Of a stretch of 64,000 nucleotides of DNA, positions 35,327 through 44,019 are shown piece by piece. Location: the NCBI GenBank assembly GCA_963741565.1, contig CAVUIK010000008.1, positions 434,001 through 498,000 of the forward strand, read 5' to 3'. Both the position numbers and the translations under genes were made by a program. Each line of letters starts with the position of its first letter. Within the stretch, counting starts at the first letter, position 1. The notes beneath the pieces are model-generated. The model searched no databases and had not been told where the DNA came from. It was given only the letters and a program-made list of their open reading frames with translations. Source of the DNA: Ga0077555 sp963741565. GTDB taxonomy: Bacteria; Pseudomonadota; Alphaproteobacteria; Rhizobiales; Hyphomicrobiaceae.

Positions 35327-36147
35327 GATTTCCCGTCGAGTGAAAAAAACGGTGTTCCCGCCACCGGAGTGGAGGGCGACGCCATATCGCGCGCTTCCAT
35401 CAGACCTGCTTCGAAGGCGAGCCGGCCGGCCTCGATCGCCTGTCCAAACGCTCGCGCCATCACGACGGGATTGATGGCCTTGGCGACAGCCGTATTCAGC
35501 AACACGGCGTCATAGCCCATTTCCATCGCCTGCGCCGCCTGGCTCGGCGCGCCAAGTCCTGCGTCGACGACCAGCGGAACACCAGGAAAATAATTTCGCA
35601 TGGTCTTCAGCGCATAAGGGTTGGCGAGGCCACGGCCGGAGCCGATCGGCGCCCCCCACGGCATCAGCACCTCACAACCAGCTGCCAACAGACGTTCTGC
35701 GGCGCCAAGATCCTCGGTCGTATACGGGAAGACCTTGAAACCCTCCTTCACCAGCACCGTTGCCGCTTCGACGAGCCCGAAAAGGTCCGGCTGCAGGATG
35801 TCATCGCTGGCGATGATTTCGAGCTTGAGCCAGTCCGTATCGAACACCTCGCGTGCCATCCGGGCGGTCGTGATTGCCTCTTTGGGCGTTCGGCAACCGG
35901 CCGTATTCGGCATGATGCGCGCACCAAGCCCCGACACGATATCCCAGAAGCGTTGTCCGGTCCGGTCCCGCGCGCCTTCCCGGCGGAGCGATACGGTTAC
36001 AATTCCCGCTCCCGATGCCTTGATCGAATCAGCCATCACTTGCGGAGAAGGATAGAGCGAAGTGCCGAGCATGAGGCGCGATCGCACGGCAGTCCCGTAG
36101 ACAACGAGGTCCCGGTTAGCAGCCGTGGCCGGTACACTGTCGTTCAT
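35323..36147 (-). CDS. thiG: thiazole synthase
   Basis: A 274-residue thiazole synthase, which condenses deoxyxylulose-5-phosphate, dehydroglycine and the ThiS thiocarboxylate into the thiazole of thiamine. The Schiff-base lysine is in DTDWLKLEIIASD, and the phosphate-binding regions are visible in MPWGAPIGSGRGLANPYAL and VVDAGLGAPSQAAQAMEMG. The RLMLGTSLYPSPQVM segment is the standard N-terminal barrel entry. The ATG at 36147 is preceded by GAGGAG. It is 23 bases after thiS and overlaps thiE, so the three form an operon. Confidence 0.95.
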   Translation of the reverse strand: MNDSVPATAANRDLVVYGTAVRSRLMLGTSLYPSPQVMADSIKASGAGIVTVSLRREGARDRTGQRFWDIVSGLGARIMPNTAGCRTPKEAITTARMAREVFDTDWLKLEIIASDDILQPDLFGLVEAATVLVKEGFKVFPYTTEDLGAAERLLAAGCEVLMPWGAPIGSGRGLANPYALKTMRNYFPGVPLVVDAGLGAPSQAAQAMEMGYDAVLLNTAVAKAINPVVMARAFGQAIEAGRLAFEAGLMEARDMASPSTPVAGTPFFSLDGKS

Positions 36148-36170
36148 GGCCGTCAAACTCCTCGGCGGCT

Positions 36171-36401
36171 TCAGCCGCCCTGACGCGGCGCAACGATTTC
36201 GATCTGATCGCCGGCCTCAAGCCGCTGCACGGCGCGTGCGCGCTCGGACACGAATTCACCGTTGACCGCGGTCGCCACCTTCTTGCCGGCATACCCCAAC
36301 GTGTCGAGCAATTCTGCAAGCGTCGCCACGCGTGCGTCCACGGCCTCTCCATTAACGACGAGGCCCATCACGGTTGGTGCGATGGTCTGCGACTTGGTCA
36401 T
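36171..36401 (-). CDS. thiS: sulfur carrier protein ThiS
   Basis: A 76-residue ubiquitin-like sulfur carrier. It starts its fold with MGLVVNGEAVDARVATLAEL, ends in the required diglycine (IVAPRQGG), and has the LDTLGYAGKKVATAVNGEFV core. The C-terminal carboxylate is activated by ThiF and receives sulfur, which ThiG then takes. The ATG at 36401 is used; an internal ATG eleven codons later would give a more typical 65-residue form. I looked for a TPP riboswitch in the 100 bases upstream and did not find the conserved CUGAGA or the second-domain sequence. Confidence 0.88.
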   Translation of the reverse strand: MTKSQTIAPTVMGLVVNGEAVDARVATLAELLDTLGYAGKKVATAVNGEFVSERARAVQRLEAGDQIEIVAPRQGG

Positions 36402-36501
36402 TATCACGTCCGCTCTACAGGTCGGCTGTCTTGTTCCACCCGAAAATAGGGACTTTGCGCCGACAATCAACGTCGAGACTGATCTGCCTCCCCCGCATAC
36501 C

Positions 36502-38373
36502 TCAATCTCCCGCCGCCAAGCCTTCCCGCCGGGGGTCGGCACCGCCCTCGAGGGTACCGTCCGGGCGCCGCCTGATGGTATGGCTTCCAGACGTCATCAT
36601 TTCGAGGTCTAGTGTCGAGCCAAGCGGCTTCAAACCGAGCATCAGCTTCATCGTTCGGCCCCAGGGCTGCGGCCCGCCCACCGGATGGCGCGACCAGGTC
36701 ATCGGGTGCTCCAACTCGAGATTGGCCGCCCGGGCCCCAAAGTTCGGCAATGCCGCTGCCGCCTGGGCGTCGAGCTTCCAGTCGATCATAGCCACCAGAG
36801 TCTTCAGCACATAGCCAATGATCCGGCTCCCCCCAGGCGAGCCTGTGACAAGCCAGGGGGATCCTGCGTCGTCCAGGACGATGGTCGGCGCCATCGAGCT
36901 GCGTGGTCGCTTGCCGCCCTCAATGCGATTGGCAATCAGGTTCCCTGCGGCGTCGCGAGCCCGGAACGAGAAGTCTGTCAGCTCATTGTTCAGCAGAAAT
37001 CCGGCAGCCCACAATCGCGAACCGAAGCCCGCCTCGATCGTGGTGGTCATCGACACGGCGTTTCCGGCTGCATCGACGATGGAGATGTGACTGGTGCCGG
37101 CCGCTTCATGCGTTTCGTCCTCGCCGAGCGCTACTTTCGGCCGACCTGGTGGAATGCCGGGATAGGGCCGCGCCATCGTCGTCCAGGGATCGATCAACGC
37201 CCGCCGCTCCGCAATGTAGGCCGGGTCGGTCAGTCCCGTTGGAACAGAGGCGAATGCGGGATCAGCGACGTACCAGTTGCGATCTGCGAACGCCAGCTTC
37301 AGCGCTTCTACGATCAGGTGCGTTGGTCCCGGTTGCATGGCAGCGCCGGGTGTGCGTCCCAGATCGAAGCCGTCGAGCAGCATCAGTGCCTGGCCGACCG
37401 CGATCGCTCCAGATGATGGAGGCCCCATCCCACAAACCTTCTGAGCGCGATACTCGACGCAGAGTGGCGGCCGCTCCTCGACCTTGTAACCCGCGATATC
37501 GGCAAGCGTCAGATCGCCGGCTGCCACCGGTGCCGCAGCTACTGCGGTCACGATCTCGCGCGCAATCGCTCCTTGATAGAACGCGGCCGAGCCGCCCGCC
37601 GCGATCGCGCGCAAAGTCGCGCCATAGTTCGGGTTCTTTAAGACAGCGCCCGGGCGCGGCGCGGAGTCGCCCGATCCTTGCCCGAAGAAATAGGTTCGCG
37701 CGTCGCTGGGAAATGCCTGGGCACCTTCTGCCTGCAGCAACGCATGCAATCGCGGCGAGACCGTAAAGCCAGCCTCGGCCAGGGCAATCGCGCGATCAAA
37801 AAGCCGTGGCCACGGCAGCTTGCCATGCCGGCGATGGACATGCTCGATCAGGCGAACAATTCCTGGAACGCCAACCGATAGCCCCGAGCGAACCGCGTCC
37901 TTAAACGGCAGTGCCCGACCGTCTTTCCGGAACCGGTCGGACTTTGCCGCGGCTGGCGCCGTCTCCCGGCCATCGTAGCTTTTCATCTGCCGCGCAGCCG
38001 CGTCCCAGACGAGCGCAAAAGCGCCGCCGCCAAGCCCCGATGACTGCGGCTCGACCAGTCCCAGCACGAGTTGCACGGTGATCGCCGCATCCACCGCCGA
38101 GCCCCCAGCCCGCAGGATGTCGAGCCCGGCCGCCGTCGCATAGGGGTTGGCCGCCACCACCATCTGGCGCTTGGCCTGAACGAGGGTTTTGTCCTGCCAG
38201 GCGCTACTGCCCTCTGGTGCCGCCGCGCTCGGCTGTGCCGGCGCCGGCGCAACCGAACCCAAGATAACGGTAGCCACAACAGCGAAGTAGAAAGCCAGCC
38301 GCGGCGACCCTCGACTCAAGCGACCCGCACCCTGCCCCATGGTGACCGGCCTTGCCGCCATTGCGATGCTCAC
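36502..38373 (-). CDS. ggt: gamma-glutamyltransferase
   Basis: A 623-residue precursor of the periplasmic gamma-glutamyltransferase, which cleaves glutathione and other gamma-glutamyl compounds. A signal-anchor region is visible at residues 26-47 (LAFYFAVVATVILGSVAPAPA). The autocatalytic cleavage and nucleophile Thr is at HEAAGTSHISIVDAAGNAVS, with downstream FGSRLWAAGFLLNNELTDFS and RPRSSMAPTIVLDDAG as in the small subunit. The large-subunit SSGLGGGAFALVWD segment contains the oxyanion-region GG. The ATG overlaps the ispG stop by four bases. It lies upstream of thiS with about 100 bases between. Confidence 0.92.
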   Translation of the reverse strand: MSIAMAARPVTMGQGAGRLSRGSPRLAFYFAVVATVILGSVAPAPAQPSAAAPEGSSAWQDKTLVQAKRQMVVAANPYATAAGLDILRAGGSAVDAAITVQLVLGLVEPQSSGLGGGAFALVWDAAARQMKSYDGRETAPAAAKSDRFRKDGRALPFKDAVRSGLSVGVPGIVRLIEHVHRRHGKLPWPRLFDRAIALAEAGFTVSPRLHALLQAEGAQAFPSDARTYFFGQGSGDSAPRPGAVLKNPNYGATLRAIAAGGSAAFYQGAIAREIVTAVAAAPVAAGDLTLADIAGYKVEERPPLCVEYRAQKVCGMGPPSSGAIAVGQALMLLDGFDLGRTPGAAMQPGPTHLIVEALKLAFADRNWYVADPAFASVPTGLTDPAYIAERRALIDPWTTMARPYPGIPPGRPKVALGEDETHEAAGTSHISIVDAAGNAVSMTTTIEAGFGSRLWAAGFLLNNELTDFSFRARDAAGNLIANRIEGGKRPRSSMAPTIVLDDAGSPWLVTGSPGGSRIIGYVLKTLVAMIDWKLDAQAAAALPNFGARAANLELEHPMTWSRHPVGGPQPWGRTMKLMLGLKPLGSTLDLEMMTSGSHTIRRRPDGTLEGGADPRREGLAAGD

Positions 38374-39609
38374 GCCGGCTCTTTGGCGCGGCCAAACCGC
38401 TTCTCGATGTAGTCTTCAACCAACGCCTTGAAGTCCGCCGAGATGTTCGGTCCGCGCAGTGTATGCGCCTTTTTGCCATCGATGAAGACCGGAGCCGCCG
38501 GTTGCTCGCCGGTACCGGGAAGTGAAATGCCGATGTCGGCATGCTTCGAACTCGCCAGGACCATTCACGATGCAGCCCATCACAGCGAAGCTTAGCGTCT
38601 CGACACCCGGGTAATTTTTTCGCCACTCCGGCATGCGATCCTGGATCATAAACTGGATGTCGCGCGCGAGTTCCTGGAACACGGTCGACGTCGTCCGCCC
38701 GCACCCCGGGCAGGCCGCAACAACCGGCATGAACGCCCGCAGTCCCATCGTCTGCAACAGTTCCTGCGATGTGCGAACCTCGAGGGTGCGATCACCGCCC
38801 GGCTCCGGCGTCAGCGAATACCGGATCGTATCGCCAATTCCTTTTTGTAGCAGCACACCCATCGCGACTGAGGAGGCGACAATTCCCTTCGTGCCCATAC
38901 CGGCCTCGGTCAACCCCAGATGCAAGGCGTACTGGCAGCGCTCGGCCAGCATCGTGTAAACCGAGATCAGATCCTGCACGGCGGACACCTTGGCCGAAAT
39001 GATGATCTTGTCCGCCCCGAGCCCAAGCGCTTCAGCACGCTCGGCCGACAGCAGGCCCGACTGTACGATCGCATCGTGCATCACGTCGCGAGCCGGTAGC
39101 GGTCGCGCCCGCTTGGCGTTCTCGTCCATCAGATGGGTGAGCAGCTCCTGATCGAGCGAGCCCCAATTGACGCCAATACGCACGGGTTTGTCGTGTTTCA
39201 GCGCCAGCTCGATGATCGACGAGAACTGGCGATCCTTCTTGTCTTTGAAGCCGACATTGCCTGGATTGATGCGATACTTGTCGAGCGCCTCGGCGCAGGC
39301 AGGATTGTCGGCGAGCAGCTTGTGGCCAATGTAATGGAAATCGCCGACGATCGGTACGGCAACGCCCATCCGGCGCAACCCGTCACGGATGTGCGGAACG
39401 GCCTTGGCCGCTTCGTCGCGATCGACCGTGATGCGCACGATCTCGGATCCAGCTCGCGCGAGTGCCGCGATCTGTGCCGTCGTGCCCTTGATATCGGCGG
39501 TGTCGGTGTTCGTCATCGACTGCACCACCACGGGCGCGCCGCCACCGATCGCCACGTTGCCGACACGCACTTCCGCCGATGCGCGTCGCTGGCTGAGTTG
39601 ATTGCTCAT
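38370..39609 (-). pseudogene. ispG: 4-hydroxy-3-methylbut-2-enyl diphosphate synthase, with a one-base frameshift
   Basis: IspG (GcpE) performs the penultimate step of the MEP isoprenoid pathway using a [4Fe-4S] cluster. The two cluster-binding regions are visible: VAACPGCGRTTSTVF and AVMGCIVNGPGE. Just after GPGE the frame breaks: the minus strand reads GAGTTCGAAG where GAGTCGAAG would give the expected GPGESKHADIGISLPGTGE, which continues perfectly in the next frame to the normal C-terminus (VEDYIEKRFG). One extra A at 38549-38550 on the plus strand explains it. With it removed the protein has 412 residues, the family length. The ATG at 39609 has GGGAAGC upstream. Because MEP-pathway genes are usually essential, a sequence error is more likely than a real pseudogene. 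Confidence 0.9.
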
Positions 39610-39711
39610 TGTCTGCTTCCCGCCCAGAGGCACATGTCACTGGAGGTGGTAATCGAAGGTAGCGCCACTGACCAGTGGCGACCATCGAAAATCATACGGC
39701 CAAACGCTGCA

Positions 39712-40509
39712 TCAGCGGCTCCCACGGAGCATCGAAGTCAAAATCGACACCAGGCAGGCGGCCGACAGCACCAGCACGATCGCTGGCCCGGTTGGCACGT
39801 CGACCGATGCCGACAGCGCCAACCCCAAGGCCGAGCCGACGCCGCCGATCACCGCGGCCCAACCGACCATCGCCTCGGGCGTCGTCGAGAATGGCCGTGC
39901 GGCAGCCGCCGGCATGATCAGGAACGCGATGATCAACAAAACGCCGACTATCTTCATGGCGATCGCAATCGTAAAAGCCAGTGTCAGAACGAGAGCGGCC
40001 TCGGCGCGCCGGGTATCGAGCCCCTCAGCCGCCGCCAACTCTTCGTGAACGGTGCTGGCGACTAGCGTGCGCCAAAGCGTGCCGACGACACCGAGGACGA
40101 GCGCGCCACCGGCAAAGATCCAGACGAGATCGAGGGTCGTGACGGCCAGCACCTCGCCGAACAAGTAGCCCATCAGGTCAAGCCGCTGGCCGGCAAGCTT
40201 CGCTGCCGCCACCAGACCACCGGCAAGTGCGGCATGCGACAGGATGCCGAGCAGGCTATCGGTTGGCAGTTCACGCTGCTGATTGAGCAGGATCAACACC
40301 ACACCGATCGCCAGCGATACGATGATGACACCGAGCGTCAGATCGATACCGAGTGCAATACCGAGCGCGACGCCGAGCAGCCCCGCATGCGCCACCGTCG
40401 AGCCGAAATAGGACATGCGCCGCCACACCACCAGGCACCCGAGCGGGGCCGCAATAATGCCAAGGCCGACCGCTGCGATCAGCGCGCGCAGAAGATAGGG
40501 CTCGATCAT
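39712..40509 (-). CDS. znuB: zinc ABC transporter permease
   Basis: A 265-residue ABC-3-type permease with about eight membrane helices. The N-terminal IAAPLGCLVVWRRMSYFGSTVAHAGLLGVALG is the family signature (the WRRMSYFGDTLSHSALLG region of ZnuB/MntB); later LGILSHAALAGG and the C-terminal LLIIAFLIMPAAAARPFS complete the pattern. Its start overlaps the znuC stop by four bases (ATGA). It forms the membrane channel for zinc uptake driven by the adjacent ATPase. The periplasmic zinc-binding protein ZnuA is not encoded in this window and must be elsewhere. Confidence 0.93.
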   Translation of the reverse strand: MIEPYLLRALIAAVGLGIIAAPLGCLVVWRRMSYFGSTVAHAGLLGVALGIALGIDLTLGVIIVSLAIGVVLILLNQQRELPTDSLLGILSHAALAGGLVAAAKLAGQRLDLMGYLFGEVLAVTTLDLVWIFAGGALVLGVVGTLWRTLVASTVHEELAAAEGLDTRRAEAALVLTLAFTIAIAMKIVGVLLIIAFLIMPAAAARPFSTTPEAMVGWAAVIGGVGSALGLALSASVDVPTGPAIVLVLSAACLVSILTSMLRGSR

Positions 40510-41399
40510 GTGGCGGACGCCTTGCGGACCGGCGGCTCGGTTTTGGCGTTTGTGTTCACAGGCAGCGGCGCACCACCGAGATCATGGGTGTGATCGTGTT
40601 GATGTTGGTAGATGGCGAATGCGCGCGCGGTCTGAGCGCCGAATAGACGTGCGTACTCCGGATGCTGCGCCACCGTCTCCGGTACTCCGTGACAGCAGAC
40701 ATGCCGATTGAGACACAGCACGCGGTCGCTTTGCGCCATCACCACATGCAGATCATGGCTGACGAGAAGCACTCCGAGACCGCGCTCGGTCCGGATCCGG
40801 CTGATCAGCCCGTAAAGCTCCGCCTCGCCGACATGGTCGACGCCGCGCACCGGTTCGTCCAACACAAGGAACTCGGGATTGCGGATCAGAGCCCGAGCCA
40901 ACACCACACGTTGCAGCTCCCCGCCTGACAGTGCCGCCAGTTGCCGGTCGATGACGCGACCAGCGCCGACCTCGTCGAGCACCGCCTGAATCTGATCCAG
41001 GCTCGATGGCCGGCCGAGCGCCAGAAACCGCGCCGCCGTCATCGGGATCGCCGGATCGCGATCGAACCGCTGCGGCGCATAGCCAACGACCAACCCGGGC
41101 CGCCGGATGATCATCCCCTGGTTCGGCCTTTCGAGGCCGAGCAGCGTTCGCGCCAAGGTCGTCTTGCCCGCCCCGTTCGGGCCGATCAGCGTGACGATCT
41201 CGCCCGGCGCGATATCGATGTCGACGTCTTCCAGGATGCTGCGGCCGCCGCGCGCAAAGCTGATCCGGCGCCCTGAAATCAAGGCGTTCGGATCGGGCGC
41301 CAGATCCCGGCGGACATACTGGTGGTGATGCATCGCGTGGTCATGGCCGCAGTCCGCGCCATGGTCATGGGCATGATCGTGCGGCGGATGCTGGCTCAC
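40506..41399 (-). CDS. znuC: zinc ABC transporter ATP-binding protein with His-rich termini
   Basis: A 297-residue ATPase of the high-affinity zinc importer. Walker A is GPNGAGKTTLART, the signature ALSGGELQRVVLARAL, Walker B FLVLDEPVRGVD, and the switch His is in LLVSHDLHVVMA. Unusually, the first 26 residues hold ten histidines (HDHAHDHGADCGHDHAMHHH) with one Cys, and a second cluster (QHQHDHTHD) sits near the C-terminus; such stretches are normal in the periplasmic ZnuA, not in the cytosolic ATPase. They could sense or buffer zinc at the cytoplasmic face. GTG at 41399 overlaps the zur stop and is used as the start, giving tight coupling zur-znuC-znuB. Confidence 0.9.
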   Translation of the reverse strand: MSQHPPHDHAHDHGADCGHDHAMHHHQYVRRDLAPDPNALISGRRISFARGGRSILEDVDIDIAPGEIVTLIGPNGAGKTTLARTLLGLERPNQGMIIRRPGLVVGYAPQRFDRDPAIPMTAARFLALGRPSSLDQIQAVLDEVGAGRVIDRQLAALSGGELQRVVLARALIRNPEFLVLDEPVRGVDHVGEAELYGLISRIRTERGLGVLLVSHDLHVVMAQSDRVLCLNRHVCCHGVPETVAQHPEYARLFGAQTARAFAIYQHQHDHTHDLGGAPLPVNTNAKTEPPVRKASAT

Positions 41400-41899
41400 G
41401 ATTTGGCCTCGCCGCACTTGCTGCAGAAGCCGGTGACCTCGACCAGGGTCTGATCGGGCACAAATCCCGATCGCTCGGCGGCCCGCGCAATGCCGTCGAA
41501 CACAGCGGCCTCGGTCACCTCGGCGATTACGCTGCAGGTCCGGCAGGCGAGTACGATCTGGCGCCGGTCCGCTGCATGCACCGTGTGGCAGGCAAAGAAC
41601 GCATTGCGGGACTCCAGTCGATGCACAAGTCCCGCGTCGACAAGCGAATCGAGGGCGCGATAGATCGAGATCGGCGCCAACCGGCGTCCGCTCTTGCGCG
41701 CCAGCCGTTCCAGGATGTCGTAGGCCCCAATCGCAGCGTGGGAAGCCGCGATCTCCTCGAGCACGGTGCGCCGGAGCGGCGTCAGCCGGAGCCCGCTGGC
41801 TTCAAAGGCACTTTCGGCACGGGCGACGGCCTCGTCGAGGCAGGGTCCGTGATCGTGAGCGGGATCCGGAAAACTGCTCCGGGCTTCGGTTTTGCGCAT
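41396..41899 (-). CDS. zur: Fur-family zinc uptake regulator
   Basis: A 167-residue Fur-family repressor. The DNA-binding domain contains LRLTPLRRTVLEEIAASHAAIGAYDILERL and ISIYRALDSLVDAGLVHRLE. Metal-site features are the FACHTVHAADRRQIVLACRTC segment and the terminal CSKCG, giving two CxxC pairs for structural zinc. Placement at the head of znuC-znuB identifies it as Zur rather than Fur. The ATG at 41899 has AGGA close upstream; a long extension to 42049 is not conserved in style. It would repress zinc uptake when cytosolic zinc is sufficient, including its own operon if the palindrome upstream is its box. Confidence 0.88.
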   Translation of the reverse strand: MRKTEARSSFPDPAHDHGPCLDEAVARAESAFEASGLRLTPLRRTVLEEIAASHAAIGAYDILERLARKSGRRLAPISIYRALDSLVDAGLVHRLESRNAFFACHTVHAADRRQIVLACRTCSVIAEVTEAAVFDGIARAAERSGFVPDQTLVEVTGFCSKCGEAKS

Positions 41900-41941
41900 T
41901 GTCCTGTCCACGCAGGTCCTGGTCGGGCCCTTAGGTGTATT

Positions 41942-41972
41942 GGTATATCGTATCATACGCAGCAGGTATATC
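41942..41972. promoter_or_regulatory. zur: possible Zur box upstream of zur
   Basis: Between 43 and 73 bases upstream of the zur start, GGTATATC occurs twice as a direct repeat (41942-41949 and 41965-41972). The first copy lies within the A/T-rich imperfect palindrome GTATATCGTATCATAC (41943-41958). This resembles the A/T-rich dyads bound by Fur-family regulators, and its place fits autoregulation. The match to a known alphaproteobacterial Zur consensus is only partial. Confidence 0.35.
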
Positions 41973-42092
41973 AGATGGTTTCTCCAAACCATTGTGAACG
42001 GGATTCCGCCACTTTTCATTGGTTTACGACGTGTACCGGGCGGGGGCATTTGGCGTCCGGCAGTGCGGCATATATGAGTGGGCGTAACCCTT

Positions 42093-43250
42093 ATGGCGGT
42101 GCGACCGACCTACATTGTTTCTGCGCGCCGACTGGCCAATGGCCGGATCGGCGGCATTCACCGGCAACGCCGGGTTGAAGAACTGTGCGGACCGGTCATC
42201 TCGGCTGCGCTAAAGGATTGCGGCCTGAGCCCCGCCCGTGTCGAAGGCCTCATCCTCGGAAATGTTGCAGCTGGCGGCAATCCGGCCCGCATTGTCGCCC
42301 TGGCGGCGGGTCTGCCCGAATCCTGTCCAGCCCTGACCATCGATCAGCAGTGCATCTCCGGCCTCGCTGCAATTCTGTCCGGATTGCGCACGATTTCGAC
42401 CGGCGAGGCCGAGATCATCGTAGCCGGCGGCGTCGAGGCGCTCTCAATGGCTCCGTGGCGCGTCGCCAAACCAAGACATCTTCACCAAACCCCGCGGTTC
42501 ATCGGCCTCGATTCCGATGACACCGGCCATGGCGATCGTCCCGCGATCGTCGAGGCCAGCGATGCAATGGCCGCGCAACTCAAGATCTCTCGGATGCAAC
42601 AGGATGATTTTGCGCTCCGAACACACATGCGCGCCAGCCTGGCCCGTGATGCGCGCCGCTTCGTCAAGGAGATCGTCGCCATCCGGCCGGTCGCAGACGA
42701 AGCCCGTGACCAAAGCGCCGTCGAACCGGATTTGGCTGCCCTCCAGGCAATGCCGTCGCTTGAAGAGGAGGGCACGTTGACGGCTGGCAACACGACCGCA
42801 TGGCACGATGGCGCAGCCGCCATTGTCGCGGTGTCCGAAGCGGTTTGGACCGAGCTTGGCAAGCCGCCGGCCCTGCGGTTTGTGGCCAGCGCCACAATCG
42901 GCGTCTCCGCATCCGAGGAGGTCGACGCACCGATGGTCGCCATGCGCCGTCTGCTTTCCCGCGCCAAAGGCCTCGACGCCAAAACCATTGACGTGATCGA
43001 GCTGAATGAGACATCTGCGGCACAGGCTATTGCCTTTCGCAATATCCTGGGGCTCGCAGACGATAGCCTCAATCCCGACGGCGGCACCATCGCACGCGGC
43101 CATCCTATGGGCGCCGCTGGGGCGGTCTTGGTTGTGCGTCTCTTCACGCGGATGGCGCGCGCCACCAAAGCCGAGCGGGCCAAGTTTGGCGTGGCCGTAC
43201 TGGGTGCGAGGGGTGGCCAGGGGACTGCCGCCCTGTTTGAAACCGTCTAG
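42093..43250 (+). CDS. thiolase-family protein lacking the second catalytic cysteine
   Basis: A 385-residue thiolase-fold protein. The nucleophilic cysteine is kept (Cys87 in LTIDQQCISGLAA), and the histidine motif GHPMGAAGAVLVVRLF is intact. The C-terminal block reads AVLGARGGQGTAALFE where active thiolases have a Cys-Ile-Gly-Gly-Gly-type sequence, so the proton-relay cysteine is absent. NETSAAQA also departs from the usual NEAFA. It may therefore be a condensing or hydrolytic relative rather than a normal acetyl-CoA acetyltransferase. The ATG at 42093 is chosen over a GTG at 42078. It is divergent from zur and followed 28 bases later by a macro-domain gene. Confidence 0.78.
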   Translation: MAVRPTYIVSARRLANGRIGGIHRQRRVEELCGPVISAALKDCGLSPARVEGLILGNVAAGGNPARIVALAAGLPESCPALTIDQQCISGLAAILSGLRTISTGEAEIIVAGGVEALSMAPWRVAKPRHLHQTPRFIGLDSDDTGHGDRPAIVEASDAMAAQLKISRMQQDDFALRTHMRASLARDARRFVKEIVAIRPVADEARDQSAVEPDLAALQAMPSLEEEGTLTAGNTTAWHDGAAAIVAVSEAVWTELGKPPALRFVASATIGVSASEEVDAPMVAMRRLLSRAKGLDAKTIDVIELNETSAAQAIAFRNILGLADDSLNPDGGTIARGHPMGAAGAVLVVRLFTRMARATKAERAKFGVAVLGARGGQGTAALFETV

Positions 43251-43278
43251 CCCCCACTCGAGCTTCACGCGAACCCAG

Positions 43279-43803
43279 ATGCCGTATCGAATAGCCGTCC
43301 TCGAGGCCGATATCACGACGCTCGACGTCGATGCGATCGTGAACGCCGCCAACACGACGTTGCTCGGTGGCGGGGGTGTCGACGGAGCAATCCACCGGGC
43401 GGCCGGCCCCGAATTGCTCGCGGAGTGCCGCACTCTCGGAGTTTGTCCCACAGGGCAGGCCCGCATCACCCGCGGATACCGCCTCACCGCTCGCCATATT
43501 ATTCACACGGTTGGACCGATCTGGCACGGAGGAGCCCAGGGCGAGGACGGCCTCCTCGACAGCGCCTACCGCTCGTCTCTGGCGCTGGCCGATGCACATG
43601 GTCTTTCGTCGATCGCCTTTCCGTCAATCTCCACAGGCGTCTACGGGTTCCCTGCCGATCGGGCAGCCAACATTGCCGTGAAGGCGATCGCCAACCATAT
43701 CGAAGGCAAGACATCCCTGACACGAGTGCTCTTGGCGTGTTTTTCAAGCGTTTCAGCCCAACACCACAATGCGGCACTCTTTCGCCAAGTCAAAGACATA
43801 TAA
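43279..43803 (+). CDS. macro-domain protein, O-acetyl-ADP-ribose deacetylase-like
   Basis: A 174-residue single macro domain of the YmdB/MacroD type, expected to bind ADP-ribose and remove O-acetyl or ADP-ribosyl esters. The signature DAIVNAANTTLLGGGGVDGA and IHRAAGPELLAEC appear in the first 60 residues, and IAFPSISTGVYGFPADRAA is the second phosphate-binding loop. HIIHTVGPIWHGG completes the core. The ribosome site is weak, so it may rely on translation of the thiolase upstream, with which it probably shares a transcript. Its biological partner is unknown. Confidence 0.9.
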   Translation: MPYRIAVLEADITTLDVDAIVNAANTTLLGGGGVDGAIHRAAGPELLAECRTLGVCPTGQARITRGYRLTARHIIHTVGPIWHGGAQGEDGLLDSAYRSSLALADAHGLSSIAFPSISTGVYGFPADRAANIAVKAIANHIEGKTSLTRVLLACFSSVSAQHHNAALFRQVKDI

Positions 43804-44019
43804 TAGCATAATCAGCATGTTATCTAGTCACACCGCATTCGATTCAACAGACATGTGCGCTGCGCGGCATATCGTGGCACAGTGGAACGACGACGAGGCT
43901 CTCGATGAGCATAATAGTGTACAGGTATTCAGGCCGTCGCCCGATCCAGGCCACGATCTTGTCGCATAGAATGTTGGAACGCTCCGCCGGCGGCGGGCAA
44001 TCGCGGCTGGAGTGCATCG

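Noticed and set aside
36402..36501. TPP riboswitch before thiS
   Set aside because: The conserved CUGAGA and the second domain sequence are absent in the available 100 bases.
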